Assembly: GCA_964404505.1 (NCBI GenBank)
Contig: CAYOKH010000001.1
Span: 1 to 64,000, forward strand
DNA length: 64,000 nucleotides
Direction: 5' to 3'
Source: DAOMNN01 sp964404505
Lineage (GTDB): Bacteria > Pseudomonadota > Gammaproteobacteria > Burkholderiales > Rhodocyclaceae
The notes beneath the pieces were generated by a model. That model was not told the DNA's origin and did not search any database. It saw nothing but the letters and a program-made list of their open reading frames with translations. Shown here piece by piece: positions 1 through 8,665 of the stretch. Each line of letters starts with the position of its first letter. Positions within the stretch are counted from its first letter, which is position 1. A program made the position numbers and the translations under genes.

Positions 1-191
1 CCCATGACCGAGATAGCCTGGGGGAGGACTTGCAGTGCTTTCTGACTTGCGAGCTCCGTGCCGCCCTTCAGGCCAATGGCGAGAAGCAGGTAGATCGACA
101 AGGCCTCGTACAGTTGCGCGGGGAGCTTGAGGTCCGAACGCGCCAGGCGCGCGAGGAAGCCGAGCAGGAAGAAGAGCGGTATCGGGTCCAT
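1..191 (-). CDS. SbtA-like sodium-dependent bicarbonate permease, N-terminal part
   Basis: Partial gene: the start codon is at 191 and the reading frame runs off the left edge after 63 codons. The visible protein begins MDPIPLFFLLGFLARLARSD and continues into a second hydrophobic stretch, YEALSIYLLLAIGLKGG. This opening matches the first two membrane helices of the SbtA/DUF897 family of sodium-dependent bicarbonate permeases. The family is known from cyanobacteria, where it concentrates inorganic carbon, but it is also found in proteobacteria whose substrate is less certain. It is transcribed leftward, and mnmC ends 72 bases behind it on the same strand. Family membership is fairly confident from the LAIGLKGG signature; the substrate is inference. 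Confidence 0.72.
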   Translation of the reverse strand, partial: MDPIPLFFLLGFLARLARSDLKLPAQLYEALSIYLLLAIGLKGGTELASQKALQVLPQAISVM

Positions 192-263
192 GCGTTCTCG
201 CGGAGAGCGGCCCGAGCACGGCCGGATCACTGGGGGCGGATTATAGGCCTGTTCGGTTGTCCG

Positions 264-2177
264 TCATCGCCCGTCGCGTCGGTGCGAGCTTCCTCGCGGC
301 CGGCGCAGGTAGCGCGCCGGATCGATCGCATCGACAAGTTCGCGTTCGAGCGGCATGGGGTCCCCCTCCAGCCGGCTTGCCAGCGCTTCGGCAACGATCG
401 CTGCCCACACCAGCCCCCTCGCACCGAACCCCGACACGGCGTAAAGGCCGGGATAGCGGGGAATGCCGCTCAAGGGGGTGTCGCGCTCGATCTCGCACAC
501 CGACGGAACGGCGCCGACGATGGGCAGCCGGTCCGGCGATGCGGGGCGGAAACCGACCCGACCTGCCAGGGCCGAGGACGTCAGCTCACGGGCGTAGCCG
601 GGCAGGATGAAATCGAGCTTTGCCAAGTTCTCGAGATGATCGGCTTCGCGCAGCGCGGGGTCGTCATCATCGACCGAGAACGTCGCTCCGGCACAGCGTA
701 CGCCGTCGATCGCCGGGCTGACGTAGCCGAGACGACAGACAACGACTCTTGGCGCACTGTCAGTCATCGCCGGCAGGTGCGAAACCTGTCCGCGCGCGCT
801 GCGTACCGGCAGCGCACCGGCCTGTTGTACCGCGCAGATCCCGACCCCGTTGGCGAGTATCGCGACCGGCGCGTCCGCGATTACCGCGCCCCCCGCGTTG
901 AACGCGAACCATCGGCCGTCACGGGATTCGAGCCGCTGCATTCTGTCCCCGAAATGCCTGTGTGTCCGTTCCGGCCACGCCGCGAGGCTGGCTTCGCACG
1001 CGCTGGGCGGCTGGATCCACGCGCCGCGCGGGAACCACCATCCACCGAGCTCGACCGGCCACCCGGCGATTTCGGATGCCTGATCGCGATCGACGAATCG
1101 AACAAAATCATCCGGGTAGCGATGGGTCCGCACGATCGCACGCTGTTTCTCCTGCTGGCGGGGATCACGCGCCAGATGCAAGGCACCACAAGCGCCCCAG
1201 CGCACGACCTGCCCTGATTCCCCGAGCCGGTTCAGGTGATGTACGGTGTAAAGGCTGCCTGCACGAGTGAGGCGTGCGAGGCGGTTGTCGTCCAGGCTGG
1301 GCAGAGGTCGCAGCACACCGGCAAGGTTTCCCGAAGCGCCACGGGCGGGGGCGTCCGCGCCGTCGATCAGGTCGATCGTCCAGCCGCGTTCCGCGAGGCG
1401 GTTGGCAATGGCGGTGCCGGCCAGGCCTGCACCGATGACGAGGGCGTGCCGCTCGTGCCCGGTCCGGGCGGCACGATCATCGCCGTGGAAGCGACCCTGC
1501 AGCATTTCGCGCTTGAGTCCGAAACCCGGGACCTTACGGCATCCGAATCCGACGCCCGCAAGTCCCCGCCGAATCGTGCCGCTGACGGACCAGGTCGCCA
1601 GCGTGGCTCCGGGTGCCGCCAGGCGGGCGATTTCGTGGAACAGCGGCTGCGACCACATGTCCGGATTGCGCGCGGGTGAGAATCCGTCGAGGTAGAAGGC
1701 ATCTGCACGGCAGTGCAACTGCTGGAACTGAGTTCCCGCGTCGCCGAACAGCAGCGTCAGAACGATGGCCCCATGCTCGAGGTGAATCCGGTGAAACCCC
1801 GGAGTCAGTGCGGGCCAGTGCGTGCGCAAGGATTCGGAGAGCTGTTCGAGGTCCGGCCATTGTGCGTGCAATACGGCAAGATCCTTGCGGTGGAACGGGT
1901 GCAGTTCGGTTGATACGAAGTGCAGCCGCGAGCACCGCTTCCGGTCGGCGCGCCAGGCCGCCCACGTCGCGAGAAAATTCAGTCCCTGGCCGAAACCGGC
2001 TTCGATGATGGTGAAACTGTCGCGCTCCCGCCAGCGTCCGGGCAGCCCGTTGCCGCGGAGGAAGACCTGCTCAGCCTGCTGAAGCCCCCCCGCGCTGGTG
2101 TGGTAGACATCTCCATATGCCTGGGAGAACGGGACACCGTCGTCACGGAAGGCGAGGCGGGCAGGTTCGAGTGGCAT
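264..2177 (-). CDS. mnmC: bifunctional tRNA mnm5s2U34 methyltransferase / FAD-dependent cmnm5s2U34 demodification enzyme
   Basis: A 637-residue protein with both halves of MnmC. The N-terminal part (about 1-230) carries the methyltransferase signatures EAGFGQGLNFL near residue 60 and DGFSPARNPDMW near 165. The C-terminal part starts with an FAD-binding motif, VIGAGLAGTAIANRLAERG, near residue 247 and continues as a DAO-type oxidoreductase. The enzyme removes the carboxymethyl group from cmnm5(s2)U34 and then methylates nm5U to mnm5U in tRNAs such as Lys, Glu and Gln. The length is slightly below the roughly 660-690 residues usual for the family. It lies 54 bases downstream of lysS on the same strand, so a tRNA-Lys modifier and the lysyl-tRNA synthetase may share a transcript. 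Confidence 0.95.
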   Translation of the reverse strand: MPLEPARLAFRDDGVPFSQAYGDVYHTSAGGLQQAEQVFLRGNGLPGRWRERDSFTIIEAGFGQGLNFLATWAAWRADRKRCSRLHFVSTELHPFHRKDLAVLHAQWPDLEQLSESLRTHWPALTPGFHRIHLEHGAIVLTLLFGDAGTQFQQLHCRADAFYLDGFSPARNPDMWSQPLFHEIARLAAPGATLATWSVSGTIRRGLAGVGFGCRKVPGFGLKREMLQGRFHGDDRAARTGHERHALVIGAGLAGTAIANRLAERGWTIDLIDGADAPARGASGNLAGVLRPLPSLDDNRLARLTRAGSLYTVHHLNRLGESGQVVRWGACGALHLARDPRQQEKQRAIVRTHRYPDDFVRFVDRDQASEIAGWPVELGGWWFPRGAWIQPPSACEASLAAWPERTHRHFGDRMQRLESRDGRWFAFNAGGAVIADAPVAILANGVGICAVQQAGALPVRSARGQVSHLPAMTDSAPRVVVCRLGYVSPAIDGVRCAGATFSVDDDDPALREADHLENLAKLDFILPGYARELTSSALAGRVGFRPASPDRLPIVGAVPSVCEIERDTPLSGIPRYPGLYAVSGFGARGLVWAAIVAEALASRLEGDPMPLERELVDAIDPARYLRRPRGSSHRRDGR

Positions 2178-2231
2178 ATGGCGCGAAACCGGGAGAGCGC
2201 GCTAAGACGCCGCTCGGGGACATGGCCCGCA

Positions 2232-3740
2232 TCATTCCGGGCGCATCTGCGGAAACAGGATCACGTCGCGGATCGAAGGGCTGTCGGTAAGCAGCATTAC
2301 CAGCCGGTCGATGCCGATGCCGCAGCCACCGGTTGGGGGCAGTCCGTACTCCAGAGCCCGGATATAGTCGGCGTCGTAATACATGGCCTCCTCGTCGCCG
2401 GCTTCCTTGGCCTTGACCTGCTCGAGGAAGCGCGCTGCCTGGTCTTCGGGATCGTTCAGCTCGGAAAAACCGTTGGCGATCTCGCGTCCGACGATGAAGA
2501 GTTCGAAGCGTTCCGTGACGTCGGGGTTCAAGTCGTTGCGTCGTGCAAGCGGCGACACTTCGGCAGGATAGTCGATGATGAACGTCGGTTCCCAAAGGTC
2601 GACCTCGGTCGTTTCCTCGAACAGCGAGAGCTGAAGTGCACCCAGTCCAGAGTCCGGGCGCACCTCGATGGCGAGCTCGGCAAGCTTGTTGCGCAGCCAC
2701 TCGGCGTCCCGTAGCTGATCGAGGTTGAAACCCGGGTGATGCCGGTGGATTGCCTCGACGATCGTCAGTCGTGCAAACGGACGCGAAAGATCGAGTTCGC
2801 GACCCTGGTAGACGAAGGTCTCGGAGCCCAGTGCTTCGCGTGCCGAATGACGAATAAGGCCCTCGGTGAAATCCATCAATGTCCGGTAGTTCGCGTAGGC
2901 CTCGTAGAACTCCATCATCGTGAATTCGGGATTGTGACGGGGGCTCAGACCTTCGTTGCGAAAACTGCGGTTGACCTCGAACACCTTCTCGAAGCCGCCG
3001 ACCACGAGGCGCTTCAGGTACAGCTCCGGCGCGATGCGCAGGAACAGGTCCATGTCGAGCGCGTTGTGATGCGTCGTGAAAGGCTTCGCCACCGCACCGC
3101 CGGGGATCGGGTGCATCATCGGCGTCTCGACTTCGAGAAATCCGTGCCCGACCATATAGTTGCGGATGGACTGCACCATTCGGCTGCGTGCGACGAAGGT
3201 GAACCGCGTCTGTTCGTTCATTATCAGATCGACGTAGCGCTGCCGATACTTCTGTTCGACGTCGGTGAGCCCGTGATACTTGTCCGGCAGGGGACGCAGG
3301 CTCTTGGTAAGGAGTCGGATCTCGGTCGCGCCGACCGTCAGTTCACCGGTCTTGGTTTTGAACAGCGTCCCGACTGCGCCGACGATGTCACCGATATCCC
3401 AGTGTTTGAATGCGGCATAGACATCCGCGCCGACGGCGTCGCGCGTCACGTACAGCTGGATCCGGCCCGAGAGATCCTGGATCGTGACGAAACTCGCCTT
3501 GCCCATCACGCGCTTGAGCATGACGCGTCCGGCCACCCTGACCTCGACGGGTGTGCCCTCGAGTTCCTCGTTCTCTTTTTGCGCGTAGACCTCGTCCAGC
3601 CTGCCGGCGGTATTCTCGCGCAGGAAATCGTTGGGGAAGCCTGTGCCGGACCCGCGCCAGGCAGCGAGCTTCTCACGCCGCTCGGCGATGATGTGGTTCT
3701 CGTCCGGTTGCAGGGGGGTCTGGCTGTTTTTATCGTTCAT
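2232..3740 (-). CDS. lysS: lysyl-tRNA synthetase, class II
   Basis: 502 residues, the usual size for bacterial LysS. It charges tRNA-Lys with lysine in the cytoplasm. An N-terminal OB-fold anticodon-binding domain (about 60-160) is followed by the class II catalytic core. Motif 2 is visible as RNEGLSPRHNPEFTMMEFY and motif 3 as GCGIGIDRLVMLLTD near the C-terminus. The frame stays open upstream to 4031, but that extension is arginine- and proline-rich and does not resemble LysS, so I chose the methionine at 3740 (MNDKNSQTPLQPDENHIIAE). The likely cotranscribed downstream gene is mnmC. Identity is certain; the start is well supported by family length. Confidence 0.96.
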   Translation of the reverse strand: MNDKNSQTPLQPDENHIIAERREKLAAWRGSGTGFPNDFLRENTAGRLDEVYAQKENEELEGTPVEVRVAGRVMLKRVMGKASFVTIQDLSGRIQLYVTRDAVGADVYAAFKHWDIGDIVGAVGTLFKTKTGELTVGATEIRLLTKSLRPLPDKYHGLTDVEQKYRQRYVDLIMNEQTRFTFVARSRMVQSIRNYMVGHGFLEVETPMMHPIPGGAVAKPFTTHHNALDMDLFLRIAPELYLKRLVVGGFEKVFEVNRSFRNEGLSPRHNPEFTMMEFYEAYANYRTLMDFTEGLIRHSAREALGSETFVYQGRELDLSRPFARLTIVEAIHRHHPGFNLDQLRDAEWLRNKLAELAIEVRPDSGLGALQLSLFEETTEVDLWEPTFIIDYPAEVSPLARRNDLNPDVTERFELFIVGREIANGFSELNDPEDQAARFLEQVKAKEAGDEEAMYYDADYIRALEYGLPPTGGCGIGIDRLVMLLTDSPSIRDVILFPQMRPE

Positions 3741-4226
3741 CAGGTTCGGCTTGAAGAAGAATCGGTTGGTACTCGGTGGGCACGCGACGCTGCGCACGGC
3801 CAATCGCAGGAATCGGCGAGCACGCGGTGACGCCTTGATTCCGGTGCCGGGCCGGTGCATCGGCCCCACCGTTTGCGATAACGGGCAATTGTGGCATGCG
3901 GGCTGCAAGCGGGCAAATCGGACCGCATGATCGCGTGAGCAGTTCGCTTCGCTGGCACGCATTCCGCCCTGTAATCTGGCGCAACCGTCCATAGCGGGTT
4001 CGTAGGGGCAATGGTCGGGCCGCCAGAGCACTCAGAACGAGGACGCGGGTAAACCCTTATATGGGTATCCCTAGGTGGCAGCGGGTGGAAATCCGGCTAT
4101 CGTCGAATCGTAGTCCCCAACCGGCGGGATGGTCCGCTGTGCGACTTGACTTATCACATGAGCCATGACGGGCCCGATCCTGGTGGGACCCCGAATGACT
4201 CCCCATCAAATTTCAGGAGTGCAACG
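3741..4226. other. divergent intergenic region between lysS and aapJ
   Basis: 486 bases without a convincing gene. Promoters for leftward lysS and the rightward amino-acid importer operon must lie here. The only patterned site I found is TGGCACGCATTCCGC at 3953-3967 on the plus strand, which has the GG-N10-GC spacing of sigma-54 promoters and a perfect -24 half (TGGCACG) but a poor -12 half (CCGC instead of TTGC). It sits about 260 bases before aapJ. Homologous aap operons are nitrogen-controlled in rhizobia, so the site is plausible but weak. The sequence TTGACT near 4146 has no matching -10 box at the usual distance. Confidence 0.35.
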
Positions 4227-5252
4227 ATGAACAAGAAAGTTCTGGCGCTGATCGCGAGTGCAGGCGCGCTGGCAACACTGGCCTTTCCCGGGTTCGCGAG
4301 CGCGAATACGCTCGAGGCAGTGAAGCAGCGCGGTCATTTGCTGTGTGGTGTCACGAGCGGGCTTCCCGGCTTCTCGCTGCCGGACGAGCGCGGCAACTGG
4401 ACCGGTATCGACGTTGATACCTGCCGCGGAATTGCGGCCGCCGTGTTCGGCGACCCCGGAAAGGTGCGGTTCACTCCGCTCACGGCACGTGAGCGCTTTA
4501 CCGCGCTGCAGTCGGGCGAGATCGATGTGCTGTCCCGCAACACGACCTGGACACTGACCCGTGATGCCTCGCTGGGCATCAATTTCACTGGAGTCAATTA
4601 CTACGATGGTCAGGGCTTCATGGTCAGGGAAAGCCTGGGGGTCAAGAGTGCCAAGGAACTTGACGGCGCGACAGTGTGCATCCAGTCCGGCACCACGACC
4701 GAGCTCAACCTTGCTGACTATTTCCGCACCCATGGCATGAAATACGACGCCCTGGTCTTCGATACCTCCGAACAGACCGTGCAGGGTTTTGCCGCGAATC
4801 GCTGCGACGTGCTGACTTCCGACATCTCGCAACTCGCCGGCTTGCGCAGCAAACTGGAGGATCCGTCAACGGCCGTGCTGTTGCCCGAGCTGATTTCCAA
4901 GGAGCCGCTCGGACCTGCCGTTCGCCAGGGTGACGACGCGTGGTTCAACGTCGTCAAGTGGGCGCTCTACGTTCAGGTCAATGCGGAAGAACTGGGCGTC
5001 ACGGCGGAAAACGTCGATGAGATGAAGAAATCGGACAACCCCGAGATCCAGCGTCTGCTCGGCACCTCGGGTGACATGGGTTCGCTCCTCGGCCTGAGTT
5101 CCGATTTTGGCTACCAGATCATCAAGGCGGTCGGGAACTACGGTGAGATGTTCGAACGCAATGTCGGCCCGAACACCCCGCTCGGTCTGCCCAGGGGACT
5201 GAATGCCCTGTGGAATCAGGGCGGCATCATGTACGCTCCACCGGTGCGCTGA
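4227..5252 (+). CDS. aapJ: general L-amino acid ABC transporter, periplasmic binding protein
   Basis: 341 residues beginning with a clear signal peptide (MNKKVLALIASAGALATLAF, cleavage likely after ...FASA near residue 23). The mature protein begins TLEAVKQRGHLLCGVTSGLPGFS, typical of the family 3 binding proteins AapJ/BztA that capture a broad range of polar amino acids, including glutamate, in the periplasm. The start at 4227 has a good ribosome site, AGGAGT, seven bases upstream; an in-frame start at 4146 would disrupt the signal peptide. It is the first gene of a four-gene importer with aapQ, aapM and aapP. A strong hairpin follows it, which fits the usual excess of binding protein over membrane subunits. 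Confidence 0.93.
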   Translation: MNKKVLALIASAGALATLAFPGFASANTLEAVKQRGHLLCGVTSGLPGFSLPDERGNWTGIDVDTCRGIAAAVFGDPGKVRFTPLTARERFTALQSGEIDVLSRNTTWTLTRDASLGINFTGVNYYDGQGFMVRESLGVKSAKELDGATVCIQSGTTTELNLADYFRTHGMKYDALVFDTSEQTVQGFAANRCDVLTSDISQLAGLRSKLEDPSTAVLLPELISKEPLGPAVRQGDDAWFNVVKWALYVQVNAEELGVTAENVDEMKKSDNPEIQRLLGTSGDMGSLLGLSSDFGYQIIKAVGNYGEMFERNVGPNTPLGLPRGLNALWNQGGIMYAPPVR

Positions 5253-5271
5253 CACGCCGTTTTTCATCGTC

Positions 5272-5299
5272 CGGGGATTGTCCGTTCGGGCAATCCCCG
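5272..5299 (+). terminator. hairpin between aapJ and aapQ (attenuator or mRNA-stabilising stem)
   Basis: A nine-base perfect inverted repeat, CGGGGATTG at 5272-5280 and CAATCCCCG at 5291-5299, encloses TCCGTTCGGG, whose CCGTTCGG core can extend the helix to a four-base loop. No T-run follows, so it is not a classical intrinsic terminator. In binding-protein-dependent operons such stems commonly reduce read-through into the permease genes and protect the 3' end of the binding-protein mRNA; that role is inferred here. Confidence 0.6.
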
Positions 5300-5350
5300 C
5301 ATCCTGGCACTCCGGCTCGGAGCTGCCGGACATTCTGGGTTGGCACCGAC

Positions 5351-6538
5351 ATGGCACACAAGCGTGATACGGGATCGGGCGGGTTTGCGCGGCTGTGGAA
5401 CGATCCGACGATACGGTCACGGACCTTCCAGATCCTTACCGCCATCGTGGTCATCTACTTCTTGTGGACCATCTACCAGAATACCGTGACCAACATGGAG
5501 CGCCGCGGGATCACCACGGGCTTCGCGTTCCTCGGTTCGCCTGCGGGATTCGGCATCGTCATGAGTCTCATCCCCTATGACGAGACGATGTCCTACGGGC
5601 GCACCTTCTACGTCGGATTGCTCAATACGTTGCTCGTATCATCGCTGGGGATCGTGGCAGCGACGATTCTCGGATTCACCGTCGGTATCGGTCGTCTGTC
5701 GAAGAACTGGCTGGTGTCGACCCTGTCGGCGATCTTCGTCGATACCTTTCGCAACATCCCGCTTCTGCTCCAGATCTTCTTCTGGTATTTCGCGGTTCTG
5801 AGAAACCTTCCCGGTCCGCGCGAGAGCCTGGAGTTCGCGGACATGTTCTTTCTGAGTAACCGCGGTGTGTACATGCCTGCACCGATTCCGGAGGACGGAT
5901 TCGGGCTGGTCGTGGCGGTGCTGCTGGCCGCGATCGTGGGTGCGGCACTCTTGTACCGCTGGGCGCGCAAGCGCCAGGATGAGACCGGTCAGCTCTTCCC
6001 CGCGATTCGCGTGGGACTGGCAATGATCGTCCTTCTTCCCGCCGCGGCCTTCCTGTTGGCCGGTTCCCCGCTTGGATGGGATGTCCCCGAGCTGCGCGGA
6101 TTCAACTTTCGTGGTGGCGTGAGCATGATCCCGGAGCTGGGGGCGCTGTTCATCGCACTTTCGGTTTACACGGCGTCGTTCATCGCGGAGATCGTGCGCT
6201 CGGGCATCCAGTCCGTCAGCCATGGCCAGACCGAAGCGGCTTCGGCACTGGGGCTTAGACGCGGGACGACCTTGCGCCTGGTGATCATTCCGCAGGCCAT
6301 GCGCGTGATCATTCCGCCGTTGACCAGCCAGTACCTTAATCTGACCAAGAACTCTTCGCTGGCCGTGGCCATCGGCTATCCGGACCTCGTCGCGGTGTTC
6401 ATGGGGACGACCCTCAATCAGACCGGCCAAGCAGTCGAAGTCGTTGCGATCACGATGCTGGTGTATCTGTCGATCAGTCTGTTGATCTCTTTCCTGATGA
6501 ACATATACAACAAGGCCATGGCGCTGAAGGAGCGATAA
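5351..6538 (+). CDS. aapQ: general L-amino acid ABC transporter, inner-membrane permease
   Basis: 395 residues with multiple hydrophobic segments: one near 25-45, a cluster from about 85, and the C-terminal permease core. The binding-protein-dependent permease EAA loop is visible as EAASALGLRRGTTLRLVIIP, followed by QYLNLTKNSSLAVAIGYPDL. This long form, with an insertion between the first helices, is typical of AapQ/BztB rather than of the short HisQ-type permeases. It pairs with AapM to form the channel energised by AapP. The frame is open from 5210, but the methionine at 5351 starts a sensible cytoplasmic N-terminus after the intergenic hairpin. aapM starts three bases after its stop codon. 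Confidence 0.92.
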   Translation: MAHKRDTGSGGFARLWNDPTIRSRTFQILTAIVVIYFLWTIYQNTVTNMERRGITTGFAFLGSPAGFGIVMSLIPYDETMSYGRTFYVGLLNTLLVSSLGIVAATILGFTVGIGRLSKNWLVSTLSAIFVDTFRNIPLLLQIFFWYFAVLRNLPGPRESLEFADMFFLSNRGVYMPAPIPEDGFGLVVAVLLAAIVGAALLYRWARKRQDETGQLFPAIRVGLAMIVLLPAAAFLLAGSPLGWDVPELRGFNFRGGVSMIPELGALFIALSVYTASFIAEIVRSGIQSVSHGQTEAASALGLRRGTTLRLVIIPQAMRVIIPPLTSQYLNLTKNSSLAVAIGYPDLVAVFMGTTLNQTGQAVEVVAITMLVYLSISLLISFLMNIYNKAMALKER

Positions 6539-6541
6539 GCG

Positions 6542-7648
6542 ATGTCGGATGCAACAAGGCGAGTCGCGCTACTGCCCCCCGTGATCACGCTGGGCGTGTT
6601 CGGCTGGATTCGCAAGAACCTGTTTCCGAGCTGGTATAGCGGCGTGGTGACGGTCGTTCTGGGCTACTTCATTCTCACCAACCTCGTTTCCATCATCGAC
6701 TGGGGACTTCTGAAAGCCGACTTCATTGGCGAGAGTGCGGAAGACTGCAGCGGTCGCGGGGCATGCTGGGTCTTCATCGGCACCCGCTTCGATTTCTTCA
6801 TCTACGGTTTCTACCCCGAAGCCGAATACTGGCGCATCAACGTCGTCTACGCGATCTTTGCGATCCTGATCGTGCCGCAGTTCTTCAACGCGGTCTCGAG
6901 CCGGATCAAGATGGTCCTCGGTGTGCTGGGCGTGACCATCTTCCCGGTGCTCGCGTTCATCCTTATTCGCGGCAACGAAACCATCGGCCTGGTGATCGTC
7001 GAGACCAGCCGCTGGGGCGGGCTGACGCTTACGCTGATCCTGGCCTATGTCGGGATCGTCGCTGCAATTCCGATCGGTATTCTGCTCGCGCTCGGGCGCC
7101 GTTCGCACATGCCGCTGGTACGTGCCCTGAGCGTGGTCTTCATCGAGTTCTGGCGGGGTGTGCCCCTGATCACGATCCTGTTCATGGCGTCGGTGATGCT
7201 GCCGCTGTTCCTGCCCGAGGGCGTCAGCTTCGACCGGCTATTGCGTGCGCTGATCGGGATTACCCTGTTCCAGTCGGCGTACATGGCCGAAGTCATACGA
7301 GGCGGCCTGCAGGCGATTCCCAGGGGGCAGTACGAGGCGGCCGAGGCCCTGGGCCTGGGTTACTGGAGGAGCATGGGGCTCATCATCCTTCCCCAGGCAC
7401 TCAAGATCGTGATCCCGGGGATCGTAAACACCCTCATCTCGTTGTTCAAGGATACGACCCTGGTGCTGATCATCGGACTGTTCGACCTGCTCAACGCGGT
7501 GCAGACGACCATCATCGACCCAGCCTGGCGCAATGTGGCAATCGAGGGCTACGTGTTTGCGGGATTCATGTTCTGGGTGTTCTGCTTCGGCATGTCGCGC
7601 TACAGCCAGCAGCTCGAGCGCAAGCTGCACCGGGGCCACAAACGTTAG
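6542..7648 (+). CDS. aapM: general L-amino acid ABC transporter, inner-membrane permease
   Basis: 368 residues. An N-terminal hydrophobic segment follows a short cytoplasmic tail (GVVTVVLGYFILTNLVSII). A loop region with two cysteines comes next (AEDCSGRGACWVF). The C-terminal permease domain carries the EAA loop EAAEALGLGYWRSMGLIILP and the family-typical NTLISLFKDTTLVLIIGLFD. It is the second transmembrane subunit of the importer, predicted to heterodimerise with AapQ and bind AapP through the EAA loop. The gene begins 3 bases after aapQ and ends 26 bases before aapP, so all are likely on one mRNA. Confidence 0.92.
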   Translation: MSDATRRVALLPPVITLGVFGWIRKNLFPSWYSGVVTVVLGYFILTNLVSIIDWGLLKADFIGESAEDCSGRGACWVFIGTRFDFFIYGFYPEAEYWRINVVYAIFAILIVPQFFNAVSSRIKMVLGVLGVTIFPVLAFILIRGNETIGLVIVETSRWGGLTLTLILAYVGIVAAIPIGILLALGRRSHMPLVRALSVVFIEFWRGVPLITILFMASVMLPLFLPEGVSFDRLLRALIGITLFQSAYMAEVIRGGLQAIPRGQYEAAEALGLGYWRSMGLIILPQALKIVIPGIVNTLISLFKDTTLVLIIGLFDLLNAVQTTIIDPAWRNVAIEGYVFAGFMFWVFCFGMSRYSQQLERKLHRGHKR

Positions 7649-7674
7649 CTGGTATTGTCAGGAGCAGGAACGTC

Positions 7675-8472
7675 ATGAATCAGGATGATGACAACACGAC
7701 GCGGAGAAGCCAGATCGCCTCGATGGCGACCGAAGGCGAATCCATGATCAGGGTCGAGGACATGCACAAGTGGTACGACAATTTCCACGTGCTCAAGGGA
7801 CTGAATCTGGACGTGAGCCGTGGCGAACGCATTGTCATATGCGGCCCGTCCGGTTCCGGCAAGTCGACGTTCATCCGGTGCATCAACCGGCTCGAAGAGC
7901 ATCAGAAAGGCCGCATCATTGTCGATGGGGTCGAGTTGACCGACGATCTGCGCAAGATCGAACTGATCCGCCGAGAGGTCGGAATGGTGTTCCAGCATTT
8001 CAACCTGTTCCCGCATCTGACCGTGCTGGAGAACTGCTGCCTGGCGCCGATCTGGGTGCGCAAGACACCCCGCCGGGAGGCCGAGGAACTGGCGATGAAG
8101 TACCTGGAGCGGGTCAAGATTCCGGAACAGGCGAAGAAGTACCCCGGCCAGCTTTCGGGTGGTCAGCAGCAACGAGTGGCGATTGCGCGCTCGCTGTGCA
8201 TGAATCCCAAAATCATGCTCTTCGATGAACCAACCTCGGCGCTCGACCCGGAGATGATCAAGGAAGTGCTCGACGTCATGGTCGAACTCGCAGGCAGCGG
8301 CATGACCATGCTATGCGTCACACACGAGATGGGTTTCGCGAAGACGGTGGCCGACCGCGTGATTTTCATGGACGAGGGGGAGATCGTCGAGCAGGGCCCA
8401 CCGTCCGAGTTCTTCGGAAATCCGCGGGAACCGCGCACCCGGCATTTCCTGCAGCAGATTCTCCATCACTGA
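7675..8472 (+). CDS. aapP: general L-amino acid ABC transporter, ATP-binding subunit
   Basis: 265 residues with every ABC ATPase motif: Walker A GPSGSGKST at 57-65, Q-loop VFQHFNLFPHL, signature LSGGQQQRVAIARSL, Walker B IMLFDEPTSALDP and the switch histidine in VTHEMGFA. The sequence is of the polar amino acid importer type (GlnQ/AapP). It hydrolyses ATP on the cytoplasmic face to drive uptake through AapQ-AapM. The start at 7675 follows an AGGAGCAGG ribosome site; a second methionine at residue 24 (MIRVEDMHKWY) matches the start of shorter homologues and cannot be ruled out. It is the last gene of the aapJQMP operon. Confidence 0.94.
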   Translation: MNQDDDNTTRRSQIASMATEGESMIRVEDMHKWYDNFHVLKGLNLDVSRGERIVICGPSGSGKSTFIRCINRLEEHQKGRIIVDGVELTDDLRKIELIRREVGMVFQHFNLFPHLTVLENCCLAPIWVRKTPRREAEELAMKYLERVKIPEQAKKYPGQLSGGQQQRVAIARSLCMNPKIMLFDEPTSALDPEMIKEVLDVMVELAGSGMTMLCVTHEMGFAKTVADRVIFMDEGEIVEQGPPSEFFGNPREPRTRHFLQQILHH

Positions 8473-8665
8473 CGCCCTCGCCTGGGGCAAACCCGATCTG
8501 CTGGGGGGCAGGTTGTGGTGCCGCACCGGCAAAGATTCGGGGAGCCCCCAATATTGCACTTCGCCCTCCGCCGCTACTCTTCACCGTGGCCCGGCTTGCC
8601 GAGGATCGACCCGGTTTGCCGGCCCGTTACGGGTGGGCACGACAATATCGAGGGGAGAATGCGGG

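Noticed and set aside
30..1217. A long plus-strand open frame over the end of mnmC
   Set aside because: Its translation is arginine-rich and has no family features; it is the shadow of mnmC on the opposite strand, a common artefact in GC-rich DNA.
3741..4031. N-terminal extension of lysS by 97 codons
   Set aside because: The added sequence does not resemble any LysS and would make the protein about 100 residues too long.
6763..7674. In-frame extension of the aapP frame across aapM
   Set aside because: It overlaps the permease gene and its translation is proline- and arginine-rich; the start at 7675 has a good ribosome site.
8527..8585. Sigma-70-like boxes before the orphan binding protein
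   Set aside because: TTGCAC and TACTCT are only 15 bases apart and match poorly; not better than chance.
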